A DNA stretch of 13,561 nt from Thermoleophilia bacterium. GTDB lineage: Bacteria > Actinomycetota > Thermoleophilia > Gaiellales > SKUG01. Both the position numbers and the translations under genes were made by a program. Shown here in pieces: positions 1-8,068 of this stretch; position 1 is the first letter of the stretch; each line of letters begins with the position of its first letter. The notes under the pieces were generated by a model, which was given only the letters and a program-made list of their open reading frames with translations, did not search any database and had not been told where the DNA came from. The DNA is taken from NCBI GenBank assembly GCA_025964465.1, contig JAOPYS010000374.1, positions 1-13,561 on the forward strand, in the 5' to 3' direction.

Positions 1-497
1 ACCTTCTCGCTCGTCGCCTCCGCGTGCATGTCCACGAGCAGGATCGGCGTGCGGGCGAGCGCCTTGTCCACGATGGCGTCGACCATCTCGAACGCGCTCT
101 CCCCCACGTCGAGCGAGATCGAGCCCATGAGGTTGAGCACGGCGACCTCGACGGTCGTGCCCGTGGCGGCGTCGATCGCCTCCACGAAGCACAGGCCGCG
201 CCCGGGCGAACGCTTGTGCAGGTTGGCGGGCCGCACGATCGGCACCTTGATGTCGTCGAGCAGCGAGAAGATCTCCTTCTGGCGGAAGGAGTGGTTGCCG
301 AGCGTGATGGCGTCGGCCACGCCGGGCGACAGCAGGCTCTTGGCCTGCTTCTCGTAGATGCCCAGGCCGCGTGCGGCGTTCTCGCCGTTGACCACGACGA
401 AGTCGATCCCGCGGTCGGCGCGCAGCTTCGGGACGAGCGCCTCGACGCAGCGCCGACCGGACTCACCGAACACGTCGCCGACGAACAGGATCCTCAT
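1..497 (-). CDS. YmdB/TIGR00282-family metallophosphoesterase, C-terminus cut by window edge
   Basis: About 165 residues from an ATG at 497-495 run off the left edge. The N-terminus MRILFVGDVFGESGRR carries the first metal Asp (D8). VNGEN follows (E39, N40), then TLGNH (N68 and the catalytic-type H69), RPAN and PGRG around residues 89-101, and DMHAEATSEK (H158) at the edge. These are the ordered signatures of the YmdB family, a dinuclear-metal phosphodiesterase that hydrolyses 2',3'-cyclic nucleotides in Bacillus subtilis and affects biofilm formation there. The last His pair of the family would lie outside the window. The motif after GNH reads SFRQKE where many members have TWDKKE. The gene starts 37 bases after the flippase stop, so it is probably the distal gene of that operon. 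The family call is strong; the physiological role here is inferred. Confidence 0.9.
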   Translation of the reverse strand, partial: MRILFVGDVFGESGRRCVEALVPKLRADRGIDFVVVNGENAARGLGIYEKQAKSLLSPGVADAITLGNHSFRQKEIFSLLDDIKVPIVRPANLHKRSPGRGLCFVEAIDAATGTTVEVAVLNLMGSISLDVGESAFEMVDAIVDKALARTPILLVDMHAEATSEK

Positions 498-534
498 GCC
501 GTCACCCTACCCGCGCGCGATGCGCTCCGGTCGT

Positions 535-2034
535 TCACGACCGAGCAGGCGTCGGGTGCCGCAGCAGGCGGGCGCACCATCCGGTGTGGGCGGCGGCGGC
601 GAGGCCACCGGCGACGAGCAGGACGAGCAGGTCGGAGGGGTCGTCGAGCGCGGCCTCGAGGCCGAGGCGCACGAGTCCAGCGAGCGCGGCGACGGCGACC
701 GCGACGAGCGTGCCGCGGACCAGCACGCCGCTCAGGTGGGCGGTGCCGGGGCTTGCGTCGACGGCGAGCGCGCGATCGAGCAGGGCGTGGTGGCGCAGCA
801 GGTAGTAGCCGAACGCGACCGTGGTGGCGATGGCCGCGCCGTACGCGCCGAGCCAGGGCACGAGCGCGAGGTCGATGCCGACGTCGAGCGCGACCGTGAC
901 GGCAGCGATGGCGAGGCGTGACGACGCGTGGCCCGTCTGGTTGAGCGTGATCGACGGCAGCGGCGCCACCGACGACAGCAACGTGAACGGCAGCATCGCC
1001 ACCAGCAGCGGCCACTCCCCGCGGTACTGCCCGCCGATCGCGCCGAAGGTCTGCGGCGCGAGCACGCCGATGGTGAGCACGGCGCCGAGGTTGAAGACCA
1101 CGAGGAACCCGAGCCACTGGCGGTAGAGCCCGAGCGCGCCCGGCCCGGCCCCCGCGATGCGCGGCGCCACGATGCCCGCGATGGTGATGGCGGGCGCGGC
1201 GACGAGCGCCTGCACCTTGATCGCGAGCGCGTAGGGGGCGACCTCCGCGAGCGGGCGGAAGGCCCCGATGACGAACTGGTCGACCTGCCCGAACACGGCG
1301 ATGAGCAGGGAGACGAGGAAGATGCTGCGGCCGTACTTCGCCACCATCGCCAGGGTCGCCAGCGAGCCGGCGCCGGCGTCGGTCACCTCGGGCGCGGCAG
1401 CGCGGCCGGGCGCGAGCAGCAGCACCCACGCGAGGAGCGAGACGACGAGCCCCGAGCCCGCGGTGGCGAGCAGCATGTCGCCGGCACCACCCTCGCGCGC
1501 GCGCACCAGGAGCACGAGCGCCAGCTCCCCCGCCGGCTGCGCCACGGTGACGAACAGCAGCAGGCGGATGCGACGCAGCGAGGGCAGCGCCCCGAAGTGG
1601 AAGGTCAGCAGCCCCTGCCCGACGATGAGCACCGCGAGCATCGGCAGGAGCGTGACGACCTTTCCGTCGCCGATCCCCGGCGCGAACGGCGACGCCAGCA
1701 CGACCAGCGCGGCGACGCCCATCACCGCGAAGCGGACCAGGGCGACGGTGGCGACGAGGCGGGTGTTCGCCTTGCCCTGCGCAACGTAGCGCGAGAGGGC
1801 GGAGGTCATGCCGAGGTCGAGCGCCATCACGAGCACGACGTTGATGCCGAGCACGACCGAGTAGGCGCCGTACTGGCCCTTGGTCAGGGCGTTGGCGATG
1901 ACGAGCGCCGTGACGCTCGAGCAGGCCATGGCGAACAGGCGCGCGGCGAGGTTGGTGGCTGCGTCACGAGCCAGGCCGCGACCGTGGTGTGCGGCCGTGT
2001 CGGTGGCGGGAGTGTCAGCGGGCGGCTCGCTCAC
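535..2034 (-). CDS. Wzx/MATE-type polysaccharide (lipid-linked glycan) flippase
   Basis: The protein has 499 residues from a GTG at 2034-2032. The reading frame stays open further upstream, but that part overlaps the propeller gene in another frame. The GTG sits in a GTGA overlap with the preceding stop, which decides the start. It is strongly hydrophobic, with about 12-14 membrane segments starting near residue 28 (NLAARLFAMACSSVTALVIA), followed by the QYGAYSVVLG and DLGMTSALSRYVA stretches typical of the polysaccharide biosynthesis/MOP flippase superfamily (N-terminal Tyr-Gly after helix 1, then D-x-G and S-R-Y). Family members move undecaprenyl-linked oligosaccharides or lipid II-like intermediates across the plasma membrane. 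No glycosyltransferase is in view, so the substrate cannot be named. Tight coupling to an Asp-box membrane protein suggests an envelope-glycan role. Confidence 0.85.
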   Translation of the reverse strand: MSEPPADTPATDTAAHHGRGLARDAATNLAARLFAMACSSVTALVIANALTKGQYGAYSVVLGINVVLVMALDLGMTSALSRYVAQGKANTRLVATVALVRFAVMGVAALVVLASPFAPGIGDGKVVTLLPMLAVLIVGQGLLTFHFGALPSLRRIRLLLFVTVAQPAGELALVLLVRAREGGAGDMLLATAGSGLVVSLLAWVLLLAPGRAAAPEVTDAGAGSLATLAMVAKYGRSIFLVSLLIAVFGQVDQFVIGAFRPLAEVAPYALAIKVQALVAAPAITIAGIVAPRIAGAGPGALGLYRQWLGFLVVFNLGAVLTIGVLAPQTFGAIGGQYRGEWPLLVAMLPFTLLSSVAPLPSITLNQTGHASSRLAIAAVTVALDVGIDLALVPWLGAYGAAIATTVAFGYYLLRHHALLDRALAVDASPGTAHLSGVLVRGTLVAVAVAALAGLVRLGLEAALDDPSDLLVLLVAGGLAAAAHTGWCARLLRHPTPARS

Positions 2035-3194
2035 GAGATGGGCAGCGCCGATCGCGGCACGCGGAAAATCGCCGCCTCGTGCGGGATGGTGCGCAGCGGG
2101 TTGAGGTGCACCGCGTCCGTGCACCCCGGGCCGCGCGCGAGGCGCAGGCCGGGCGACGGGCCGCGCTTGGGCGGGGTGCCGACCACGGGCCAGCCGAGCC
2201 AGCGGCGCGTCGAACCGTCGCGGCCGGCGACCCACGCCTCGGCCACGCCCTGCGCCACCCCGACGAGGAAGCGGTCGGCGTCGAGCGCCTGCGCGTAGTA
2301 GGAGGCATCGGGCAGTTCGCCGTCGACGGTCACTGCGCCCGGTCCGGCAGCGCCGCGGTGCCAGCGCACGACGTGGTTCTGCTCGAAGTCGGCGTCCATG
2401 GGCCAGGCCACCGTGTCGGGGAAGAACGCGAACGAGCAGGTGCGATGGATCTGCTTGCCCTGCCCCACCCACTCGAACGTCCGCGCGCCGTCGGTCGAGC
2501 GCCCCACGAAGCAGTGCTCGTCTCGGTCGCCGGTGCCGATCCACAGCGCGCCGTCGAACGGGTCGCACTGCACGGCGTGCACGTGGCGGATCGTGCCCGG
2601 CTCGAACTCGTACGCGAGCTGCCAGGTCGCGCCGTCGTCAGCGCTTCGCCACACACCGGTGGGCCGATCGCCCGATTCGGTGACGTACTCTGCGAAGTAG
2701 AGCGCACCGTCGAGGTCGCGGGTGAGGCCGAAGGCCATCAGGCCCCGCCCCTTCCCCCGACCGAAGTAGCGCAGCTCGTGCGTTCGACGCGACGCCCGGG
2801 CGCCCAGGTCGAGCTGGTGAATGAACCCGCCGGAGAAGACCACGAGGTGGTCCGGGTCGTCGAGGGGCACCAGCTCGAGCAGCTCCTGGTAGCCGAAGGC
2901 CCGGCGCAGCGAGCGGGAGTAGCCGCCCCAGGGCTCGCCGAACGGCGGACGGACGCGCGCGACCCGGCGGAACGGCCCGCCTCCTTCGCTGCGGTAGATG
3001 GAGTAGCCGCGGCTGGCCCACACCGTGTCGCCATCGTCGTGCTGCAGGACCAGTCCCTCCGCCACGCGCGCCGGCACGCCCTCGTGGTCGACGTCGCGCC
3101 AGCGGACCGTGCGCGGCGTGCGCAGCTCGACCGCCCACACGAGCAGGGCGAGGGCCGCGAGCACGACGACGAGGATGAGCAGGGCGATCTCCAC
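2031..3194 (-). CDS. Membrane-anchored Asp-box (BNR) beta-propeller protein
   Basis: The protein has 387 residues from a GTG at 3194-3192. One N-terminal hydrophobic helix (residues 3-23, IALLILVVVLAALALLVWAV) is followed by a soluble domain. Two Asp-box motifs are visible: RSADDGATW at 183-191 and RSTDGARTF at 232-240. Repeated strands such as DTVWASRGYSIYRS and GALWIGTGDRDEHC suggest a sialidase-like or YCF48-like propeller. I see no sialidase catalytic set (Arg triad, FRIP), so it is more likely a binding or scaffold protein than a hydrolase. The stop overlaps the flippase start by 4 bases, implying translational coupling and related function. The helix could be a signal anchor with the propeller outside the cell; the topology is not proven. 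No specific family name is recognised. Confidence 0.75.
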   Translation of the reverse strand: MEIALLILVVVLAALALLVWAVELRTPRTVRWRDVDHEGVPARVAEGLVLQHDDGDTVWASRGYSIYRSEGGGPFRRVARVRPPFGEPWGGYSRSLRRAFGYQELLELVPLDDPDHLVVFSGGFIHQLDLGARASRRTHELRYFGRGKGRGLMAFGLTRDLDGALYFAEYVTESGDRPTGVWRSADDGATWQLAYEFEPGTIRHVHAVQCDPFDGALWIGTGDRDEHCFVGRSTDGARTFEWVGQGKQIHRTCSFAFFPDTVAWPMDADFEQNHVVRWHRGAAGPGAVTVDGELPDASYYAQALDADRFLVGVAQGVAEAWVAGRDGSTRRWLGWPVVGTPPKRGPSPGLRLARGPGCTDAVHLNPLRTIPHEAAIFRVPRSALPIS

Positions 3195-3271
3195 GACGGG
3201 GTGCTACCCGCCGCGAGCACTGGACCAATCCGCTCAGGACCGAGGTCGAATGGGGCGGCGCAAGGGGCGGG

Positions 3272-4141
3272 TCAGCCGGCGACGGAGCTGGCGGTGTCGG
3301 CGCGCAGCACGTACATGTCGACGCCGGAGCCGGAATCGTGCGTGTAGGTGGCGAGCGGCGCCTCGAGCACGCCCGACATGTCGTGCACGGTGCCGATCCG
3401 CGTGACCCGGCGGCTCACGGTGGTGCCCACGTCCAGGTCGCTCGCCGCGTCGAGGTTGCGCAGCACCACGGAGGTCTGCGCGTCGCCGACCGGCTGCAGC
3501 TGGATGATCGACCCGCGCACCTCGCCGGAGAGTTCGTAGTCGGTGATCGCGACCACCTTGCCGTCGATCGGCGCGTAGACCTCCGACCCGGGCTGCGCGC
3601 CGACGATGACCATCGACGGCGTGCCCTCCTCGAGGCGGTACCAGCGCAGGTTGCCGGCGGGAGCGGTCGACAGGAACCGCTGCGTCGTGCGACGCAGCCA
3701 CGAGTTGTTCGCGCGCTCGCCCGTGGGGCGCAGCTCGATCACGCCCGCCTCGTCGCGCGGCAGGTACCCGATGCCGGTGATGGCCTCGCGGCGGATCGGC
3801 AGCTGCAGCCGCAACCCCGCCGTGCCCTCGTCGACCACGGCTTCCGCGAGCGTCTGCGGGGCCGGCGATCCGGAGCCCTGGACGACGGCCTGCGCGCCCG
3901 GCGTGCGGTCGGCCGCGGCGGCGCTGCGCCCGGAACCGTCGCTCACGACCTCGCGCCCGAGCAGCCCGACCAGCCACACGAGCAGGACGATCGCCGCGAC
4001 CACGACGACGCTGGCCGTCGCCACGAGGCGGGCCGTGCGGTGTCGGCGGCGCTCCTCCTCGAGGGAGGGGCCCATCGACATGAGGGGCGTGCGCACGGGC
4101 CGGTAGCGCGGCAGGTTGCGCGGGTGTCGCTGGTCGACCAT
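3272..4141 (-). CDS. Single-pass membrane protein with degenerate LytM/M23-like domain
   Basis: The protein has 289 residues from an ATG at 4141-4139. A longer in-frame start near 4288 would overlap the divergent gene and its promoter, so it was not used. A basic cytoplasmic N-terminus (residues 1-37) precedes one membrane helix (about 38-61) and an external part. Residues 175-280 follow the M23 lysostaphin beta-fold pattern: VYAPIDGKVVAI (189-199), then a strand pattern, DVGTTVSRRVTRIGTV (237-252), and a final strand ending VDMYVLR. The zinc ligands of active M23 peptidases (HxxxD and HxH) are missing; only isolated His253 and His268 are present. It may therefore be a non-catalytic LytM-type protein, such as a cell-wall binder or hydrolase activator. 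The fold is inferred by eye. It is the first gene of the minus-strand unit, 77 bases ahead of the propeller gene. Confidence 0.7.
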   Translation of the reverse strand: MVDQRHPRNLPRYRPVRTPLMSMGPSLEEERRRHRTARLVATASVVVVAAIVLLVWLVGLLGREVVSDGSGRSAAAADRTPGAQAVVQGSGSPAPQTLAEAVVDEGTAGLRLQLPIRREAITGIGYLPRDEAGVIELRPTGERANNSWLRRTTQRFLSTAPAGNLRWYRLEEGTPSMVIVGAQPGSEVYAPIDGKVVAITDYELSGEVRGSIIQLQPVGDAQTSVVLRNLDAASDLDVGTTVSRRVTRIGTVHDMSGVLEAPLATYTHDSGSGVDMYVLRADTASSVAG

Positions 4142-4253
4142 CGCGGCCCATCGTACGCTCCCGCGGCTCGGGCGCGATGCACCCCGGGTGGTGGCTGGCC
4201 GCCCCGGGGCCACGCAGGCCGCCGACCCCGGCCACGCCCGATAGGCTCGCCGC
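4142..4253. promoter_or_regulatory. Divergent promoter region with two -10-like boxes, possibly both leaderless
   Basis: The 112 bases lie between the start codons of two divergent units. On the plus strand TAGGCT (4242-4247) is followed by 6 bases and the GTG at 4254. On the minus strand TACGAT (4155-4150) is followed by 8 bases and the ATG at 4141. Both fit a TAnnnT -10 hexamer placed so that transcription would begin at or next to the start codon, as in leaderless actinobacterial genes. Neither gene has a clear Shine-Dalgarno sequence. No convincing -35 box was seen on either side. The promoters are inferred from position and motif only. Confidence 0.4.
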
Positions 4254-5606
4254 GTGACCGAAGGCCCCGAAACAGTGGACGCGCCCACCCCCGCACCGGC
4301 GGTCGTGGGCGAGGCGACGCTGGAGCCCCAGCGCCTGCAGGTGCCGCCGTGGGTGCAGCTCGTGGGCCTGCCAGTGGCGCTCCTGTTCGGCTACCTGTTC
4401 GTCCACGCGGCGAGCCACGCGGTGGTCGTCTTCCTGATCGCCGGGCTGATTTCGCTGCTGCTCGCGCCCGTGGTTCGGCGGCTGGTCACGGTCGGCATCC
4501 CGCGCCTGCTGAGCGTGGTGATCGTGTTCGGCGGCTTCGTCTCGATCGCCGCGATCATCACCATCAGCGCGGTGAACCTGCTCGTGGACCAGGCCGGCGA
4601 GGTGCGCAGCAACGCCGACGACATCGGCAACGCCGCCGTGAGCCGGATCGACGACACCCAGGACTTCTTCGACGACCACGGCTGGAAGGTCGACCTGCGC
4701 GACCAGGGCATCCGCTTCGTCGACCAGCTCGAGACGCGGTCGACGGAGCTGAGCGGCAACGCCCTCGACTTCGGTCGGTCGTTCGTGTCGGAGGTGGCGC
4801 GCGCCGCGTTCAACCTCGTGCTGATCATGGTGATCACCGTGTACATGCTGCTCGACGCGCCCCGCATCAGCCGCCTCATCGCATCGCTGCTGCCGCGCGG
4901 CAGCGGGGTCGAGGTGCTGTTCGGGCGGCTCGAGCACTCGCTGTTCCGCTACGTGGTCGGGCAGACGCTCGCCTCGCTGGTCATGGGCCTCAGCGCGGCA
5001 GCCGGCATGTGGATGCTCGGCGTGACGGGAGTGTGGGACGCGGGCGAGCACTACGCCGTGCTGTTCGGGCTGGTCGTCGCCGTCACCGAGTTCGCCCCGT
5101 CGATCGGGCCGGCGATCGGCTCGATCCCGCCGATCCTCACGGCGATCTTCGACGGGCTGGGCCCGGCCATCGCAGTGGCGTTGTTCTTCCTGCTGCTGCA
5201 CCAGATCGAGGGGCACGTCGTCATCCCCAAGCTGATGGGCGCGGCCATCGCCGTGCATCCGCTGCTCGTCATCTTCGGCATCGTCGCGGGCGCGCAGGTG
5301 ATGGGCATCGGCGGCATCCTGCTCGCGCTCCCGCTGCTGGCGGTGGGCCGGGAGATCGTGCTGTTCCTGCGCGAGCGCGTGGCGTTCGGTAGCTGGCCCG
5401 CGCCCGAGGCCGCGGCGGTGTTCGGCACGGTGCCGCGTGCCGACGCGGCGGCGGTGGCAGCGTCGATGGGCGCCCCCGCACCGAGTGACGGCTCGGTGCC
5501 CGCGCGGCGCGGCACGCTGGTCGGCTGGGCGCGCTCCGGGGCGGCCCGCGTGCGTGCGCGACGTGGTGGAAGGCCGTCCCCGCCCACCACCACGGTGGAC
5601 GAGTGA
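4254..5606 (+). CDS. AI-2E family (TerF/YdiK/PerM-type) transporter permease
   Basis: The protein has 450 residues from the GTG at 4254. Membrane segments cluster at about 35-70, 85-110, 185-200, 235-256, 266-310 and 330-370, with a soluble stretch at 115-180 between the early and middle helices. Family signatures are clear: YMLLDAPRI (197-205), GQTLASLVMGL (236-246), TEFAPSIGPAIGSIPPIL (278-295) and EGHVVIPKLMGAAIAVHPL (319-337). Members are membrane exporters or antiporters; a few were linked to autoinducer-2 export and others to cation/proton exchange, so the substrate is open. The hydrophilic Ala/Pro/Arg-rich tail (about 380-450) looks disordered. The stop overlaps the ABC ATPase start (GTGA), which is unusual because this permease class does not need an ATPase. 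Confidence 0.88.
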   Translation: MTEGPETVDAPTPAPAVVGEATLEPQRLQVPPWVQLVGLPVALLFGYLFVHAASHAVVVFLIAGLISLLLAPVVRRLVTVGIPRLLSVVIVFGGFVSIAAIITISAVNLLVDQAGEVRSNADDIGNAAVSRIDDTQDFFDDHGWKVDLRDQGIRFVDQLETRSTELSGNALDFGRSFVSEVARAAFNLVLIMVITVYMLLDAPRISRLIASLLPRGSGVEVLFGRLEHSLFRYVVGQTLASLVMGLSAAAGMWMLGVTGVWDAGEHYAVLFGLVVAVTEFAPSIGPAIGSIPPILTAIFDGLGPAIAVALFFLLLHQIEGHVVIPKLMGAAIAVHPLLVIFGIVAGAQVMGIGGILLALPLLAVGREIVLFLRERVAFGSWPAPEAAAVFGTVPRADAAAVAASMGAPAPSDGSVPARRGTLVGWARSGAARVRARRGGRPSPPTTTVDE

Positions 5607-6346
5607 CTGCGGCACCGTCCGTGCTGGAAGCGCACGGCATCGAGCTGGGGTACGGCCGGCGCGAGGTGCTGCGCGGCGTGGACATCTCCGTCGAGGCGGG
5701 CGAGGTAGTCGCCCTGCTGGGCCCCAACGGTGCGGGCAAGACGACGCTCATGAAGGTCCTCGTGGGCCTGCTCGACCCGCGCGCGGGGACGGTGCGCGGC
5801 CCCGTCGGGCGGCACGTGGGCTGGGTACCGCAGGGCGGCGCGGTGTGGCAGCGGCTGACGGTGCGCGAGAACCTCGAGCTGTTCGCGCGACTGCTCGACC
5901 TGCCCGGCGACCCGATCGAGGTGGCCCGCACGGCCGCGGAGGCGGCGACCCTCGAGCCGTGGTACGCCACGCTCACGAGCGACCTGTCGGGCGGCCTGCG
6001 CCAGCGCCTCAACGTCGCCGTGGGCCTGCTCGGCGACCCCGACCTGCTCGTGCTCGACGAGCCGACGACCGGCGTCGACCTGGTGCACCGCACGGCGATG
6101 TTCGCCGTGCTGCGCGAGCGCGCCGGCGCCGGCTGCGGCGTGCTGATGTCGACCCACTCGCTCGAGGACGCGGCGATCGCCGACCGCGTCGTGGTGGTGG
6201 TCGGAGGGCGCGCGCGCTACTCGGGCCCCCTCGCGGGCCTGGCCGACGTGGACGGCGCCGACGCGCACGCGTCCGCCGACGTCGACCCGGTCTCCGCGGG
6301 GCTGCTGCGCCTGTGGGCGGAAGACCACGCCGGGGTGACGACGTGA
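5603..6346 (+). CDS. ABC transporter ATP-binding protein, ABC-2 exporter class
   Basis: The protein has 247 residues from a GTG at 5603 that overlaps the preceding TGA. All nucleotide-binding motifs are intact: Walker A GPNGAGKT (40-47), Q-loop Gln77 (GWVPQGG), signature LSGGLRQR (128-135), Walker B LLVLDEP (148-154), D-loop GVD (157-159) and switch His185 (STH). The Q-loop-to-signature spacing and the DEPTTGVD sequence match the CcmA/NatA-like subfamily that powers ABC-2 permeases for export of drugs, ions or lipids. The short C-terminal tail rich in Asp and Ala (about 215-247) has no recognised domain. It works at the inner membrane face, presumably as a homodimer with the permease encoded immediately downstream. 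The substrate is unknown. Confidence 0.93.
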   Translation: MTAAPSVLEAHGIELGYGRREVLRGVDISVEAGEVVALLGPNGAGKTTLMKVLVGLLDPRAGTVRGPVGRHVGWVPQGGAVWQRLTVRENLELFARLLDLPGDPIEVARTAAEAATLEPWYATLTSDLSGGLRQRLNVAVGLLGDPDLLVLDEPTTGVDLVHRTAMFAVLRERAGAGCGVLMSTHSLEDAAIADRVVVVVGGRARYSGPLAGLADVDGADAHASADVDPVSAGLLRLWAEDHAGVTT

Positions 6347-7677
6347 GCTGGACCCCGCTGCTGCTCGCGCGCAAGGACGTGCGGATGCTCGCGCGCACGC
6401 GTGGGCTCGTCGTGCTGCTCGTGCTCTATCCGCTCATCGTCGCGGCGATCGTCGGTGGCGTGCTGCTGCAGCAGGGGCCGCCCAAGGTGGCGTTCGTGAA
6501 CGAGGACCTCACGGGCGACACCGTGGCGATCGGCGACAAGGAGTTCGCGATCGCCGACTACGTGCAGCAGGCCGAGGACAACGGTGTCGACGTTGTGCGC
6601 CTGAGCCGGAAGGAGGCCGACCGCGCGCTGTCGGAGGGGCAGGTCGCGGGCGTGATCATCGTTCCGCAGGGCACGGTCGCGAAGCTCAGCACGCAGCTGT
6701 CGGGAGCGAAGCTCGAGTTCGAGATCGGCGACAACCCGCTCGGGTCGGTGGTGGCGCAGCGCATGCGCGGCGTGGTCTACAAGATCAACCTCTCCATCAG
6801 CGACGCGCTCATCGACGCCAACCGCGGCTACCTCGACAAGCTCGTCACGGGCGGCGAGGTGTCGGTGGCGGGCGACGACTTCGACCTGTACGGGCTCGCG
6901 CCGATCCAGGAGGACCTGAAGGAGGCGCGCGGCGAGCTCGAGGCGGCGCACGCCGATCCCGACCTGCTCGACCGCATCGATCGCGCGATCGAGTTCGCGC
7001 ACGACGCGGGCTCGGCGATCAGCCTCGCCGACAACGCGCTCGAGGCGACGGCCGCGCCCGTGCGGCTCGACGTGCAGCGCACGAAGGGCAAGAGCCCGCT
7101 GCTGACCGCGCAGGCAATGGGCTTCGCGCTCGCCGTGCTCATCGCCTTCGTGTGCGTCGTGCTGGTCGGCGCGTCGCTCGCCGGCGAGAAGGACGAGGCG
7201 GTGCTCGGGCGGCTGCTGCGCGGGCTCGCCGCGGGCTGGGAGGTGGTGGCCGGCAAGCTCATCTTCGGCGCGCTGCTCGCCGTGCTCATCAGCTCGTGCC
7301 TGTTCGCCGTGTTCGCCGTCCTGGCGCCGCAGGCGTGGGCGCGCCTGCCGCTGCTGCTCGGCGCCGTGGTGCTGTCGAGCATCGCCTGCTCGGCGATCGG
7401 CGCCTTCATCGCGGTGCTCGTGCGTGACGCGCGCACGGCCACGCTCGTCGGCATCCTGCTCGTGCTCCCGCTCGCGCCGCTCGCACTCGTCGGGCTGCAC
7501 GGCCCGCTCGCCTGGGTCGAGGGTGCCCTGCCGGTCGCGCCATCCCGCGAGCTGTTCAACGCCGTGCTGTTCGACTCCTCGCCGTGGCACGAGGTGCTGC
7601 GCCGCGGCGGCCAGCTGCTGCTGATCGCACTCATCCCCGGCATCGCCGCGACGCGCATGCTGCGTCGCCTGGCGTGA
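6343..7677 (+). CDS. ABC-2 type permease with large extracytoplasmic domain
   Basis: The protein has 444 residues from a GTG at 6343, again in a GTGA overlap with the ATPase stop. The frame is open far upstream, but that part lies over the two preceding genes. Topology is typical of the NatB/YhaP/YhgE-like ABC-2 group: one helix near the N-terminus (23-42), a long polar domain (about 45-250) that should lie outside, then five more helices (257-279, 302-325, 336-358, 365-386, 422-436). GEKDEAVLGRLL (281-292) is the expected cytoplasmic ABC-2 coupling motif after the second helix. Residues 185-232 are acidic and helical, possibly a short coiled coil. With the ATPase it should form an exporter; no sequence feature identifies the cargo. 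Confidence 0.88.
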   Translation: MSWTPLLLARKDVRMLARTRGLVVLLVLYPLIVAAIVGGVLLQQGPPKVAFVNEDLTGDTVAIGDKEFAIADYVQQAEDNGVDVVRLSRKEADRALSEGQVAGVIIVPQGTVAKLSTQLSGAKLEFEIGDNPLGSVVAQRMRGVVYKINLSISDALIDANRGYLDKLVTGGEVSVAGDDFDLYGLAPIQEDLKEARGELEAAHADPDLLDRIDRAIEFAHDAGSAISLADNALEATAAPVRLDVQRTKGKSPLLTAQAMGFALAVLIAFVCVVLVGASLAGEKDEAVLGRLLRGLAAGWEVVAGKLIFGALLAVLISSCLFAVFAVLAPQAWARLPLLLGAVVLSSIACSAIGAFIAVLVRDARTATLVGILLVLPLAPLALVGLHGPLAWVEGALPVAPSRELFNAVLFDSSPWHEVLRRGGQLLLIALIPGIAATRMLRRLA

Positions 7678-7729
7678 GACAGGGCCGTTCCGCCCGGCGA
7701 TGTACAGACGGCACGAATCGGGGGACCAT

Positions 7730-8068
7730 GTGACCAGCACAGCGAGGATGTCCAGCGGATCCACCGCGACGGTACCGGGCGGTTCGGCCACGTCGGCGCA
7801 GCGCTCCGAGGCGATCGACGAAGAGGTCACGCGTCAGGACGCGACTCGCCGCCGTGTCCGCGCACAGCAGGTGGACGTGGGGCGGGAGGTCGTCGGCGGC
7901 GCGTTCGTCGGCGGGTTGATCGGCACGTTCCTGGGGGGCGCCTTGGCCTGGAGTGGCGCGGGCAAATCGCCGACGTTCCGGGCGGCCCAGGGAGTCGGCA
8001 TCGCGCTCGGGTTCGCCGGGTTCGTCGCGGCGAGTGCCGGCGTCGCTGCACTCGCGAACAGGAACTGA
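7730..8068 (+). CDS. Small two-helix membrane protein of unknown function
   Basis: I chose the GTG at 7730 because GGGGGA (7720-7725) sits just upstream; the earlier in-frame ATG at 7700 has no ribosome-binding site. The product has 112 residues. A polar Ser/Thr-rich N-terminus (1-25) leads into a charged helical stretch (EEVTRQDATRRRVRAQQVDV, about 30-49). Two glycine-rich hydrophobic helices follow: VVGGAFVGGLIGTFLGGALA (54-73) and a second at about 87-108. The GxxxG spacing would suit helix packing or a pore-like assembly. It lies 52 bases after the ABC permease on the same strand and could be transcribed with it. I do not recognise a family. The coding call rests on codon pattern, ribosome-binding site and membrane segments. 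Confidence 0.65.
   Translation: MTSTARMSSGSTATVPGGSATSAQRSEAIDEEVTRQDATRRRVRAQQVDVGREVVGGAFVGGLIGTFLGGALAWSGAGKSPTFRAAQGVGIALGFAGFVAASAGVAALANRN

Noticed and set aside
832..1500. Second flippase-like or transporter gene inside 494-1429 on the minus strand.
   Set aside because: It is an Arg/Ala-rich alternate-frame reading of the flippase, with none of its hydrophobic segments.
3234..5615. Minus-strand open frame of almost 800 codons spanning the divergent promoter.
   Set aside because: It is low-complexity and rich in His, Arg, Gln and Asp. It covers the AI-2E permease antisense and the LytM-like gene in the wrong frame, so it is a shadow.
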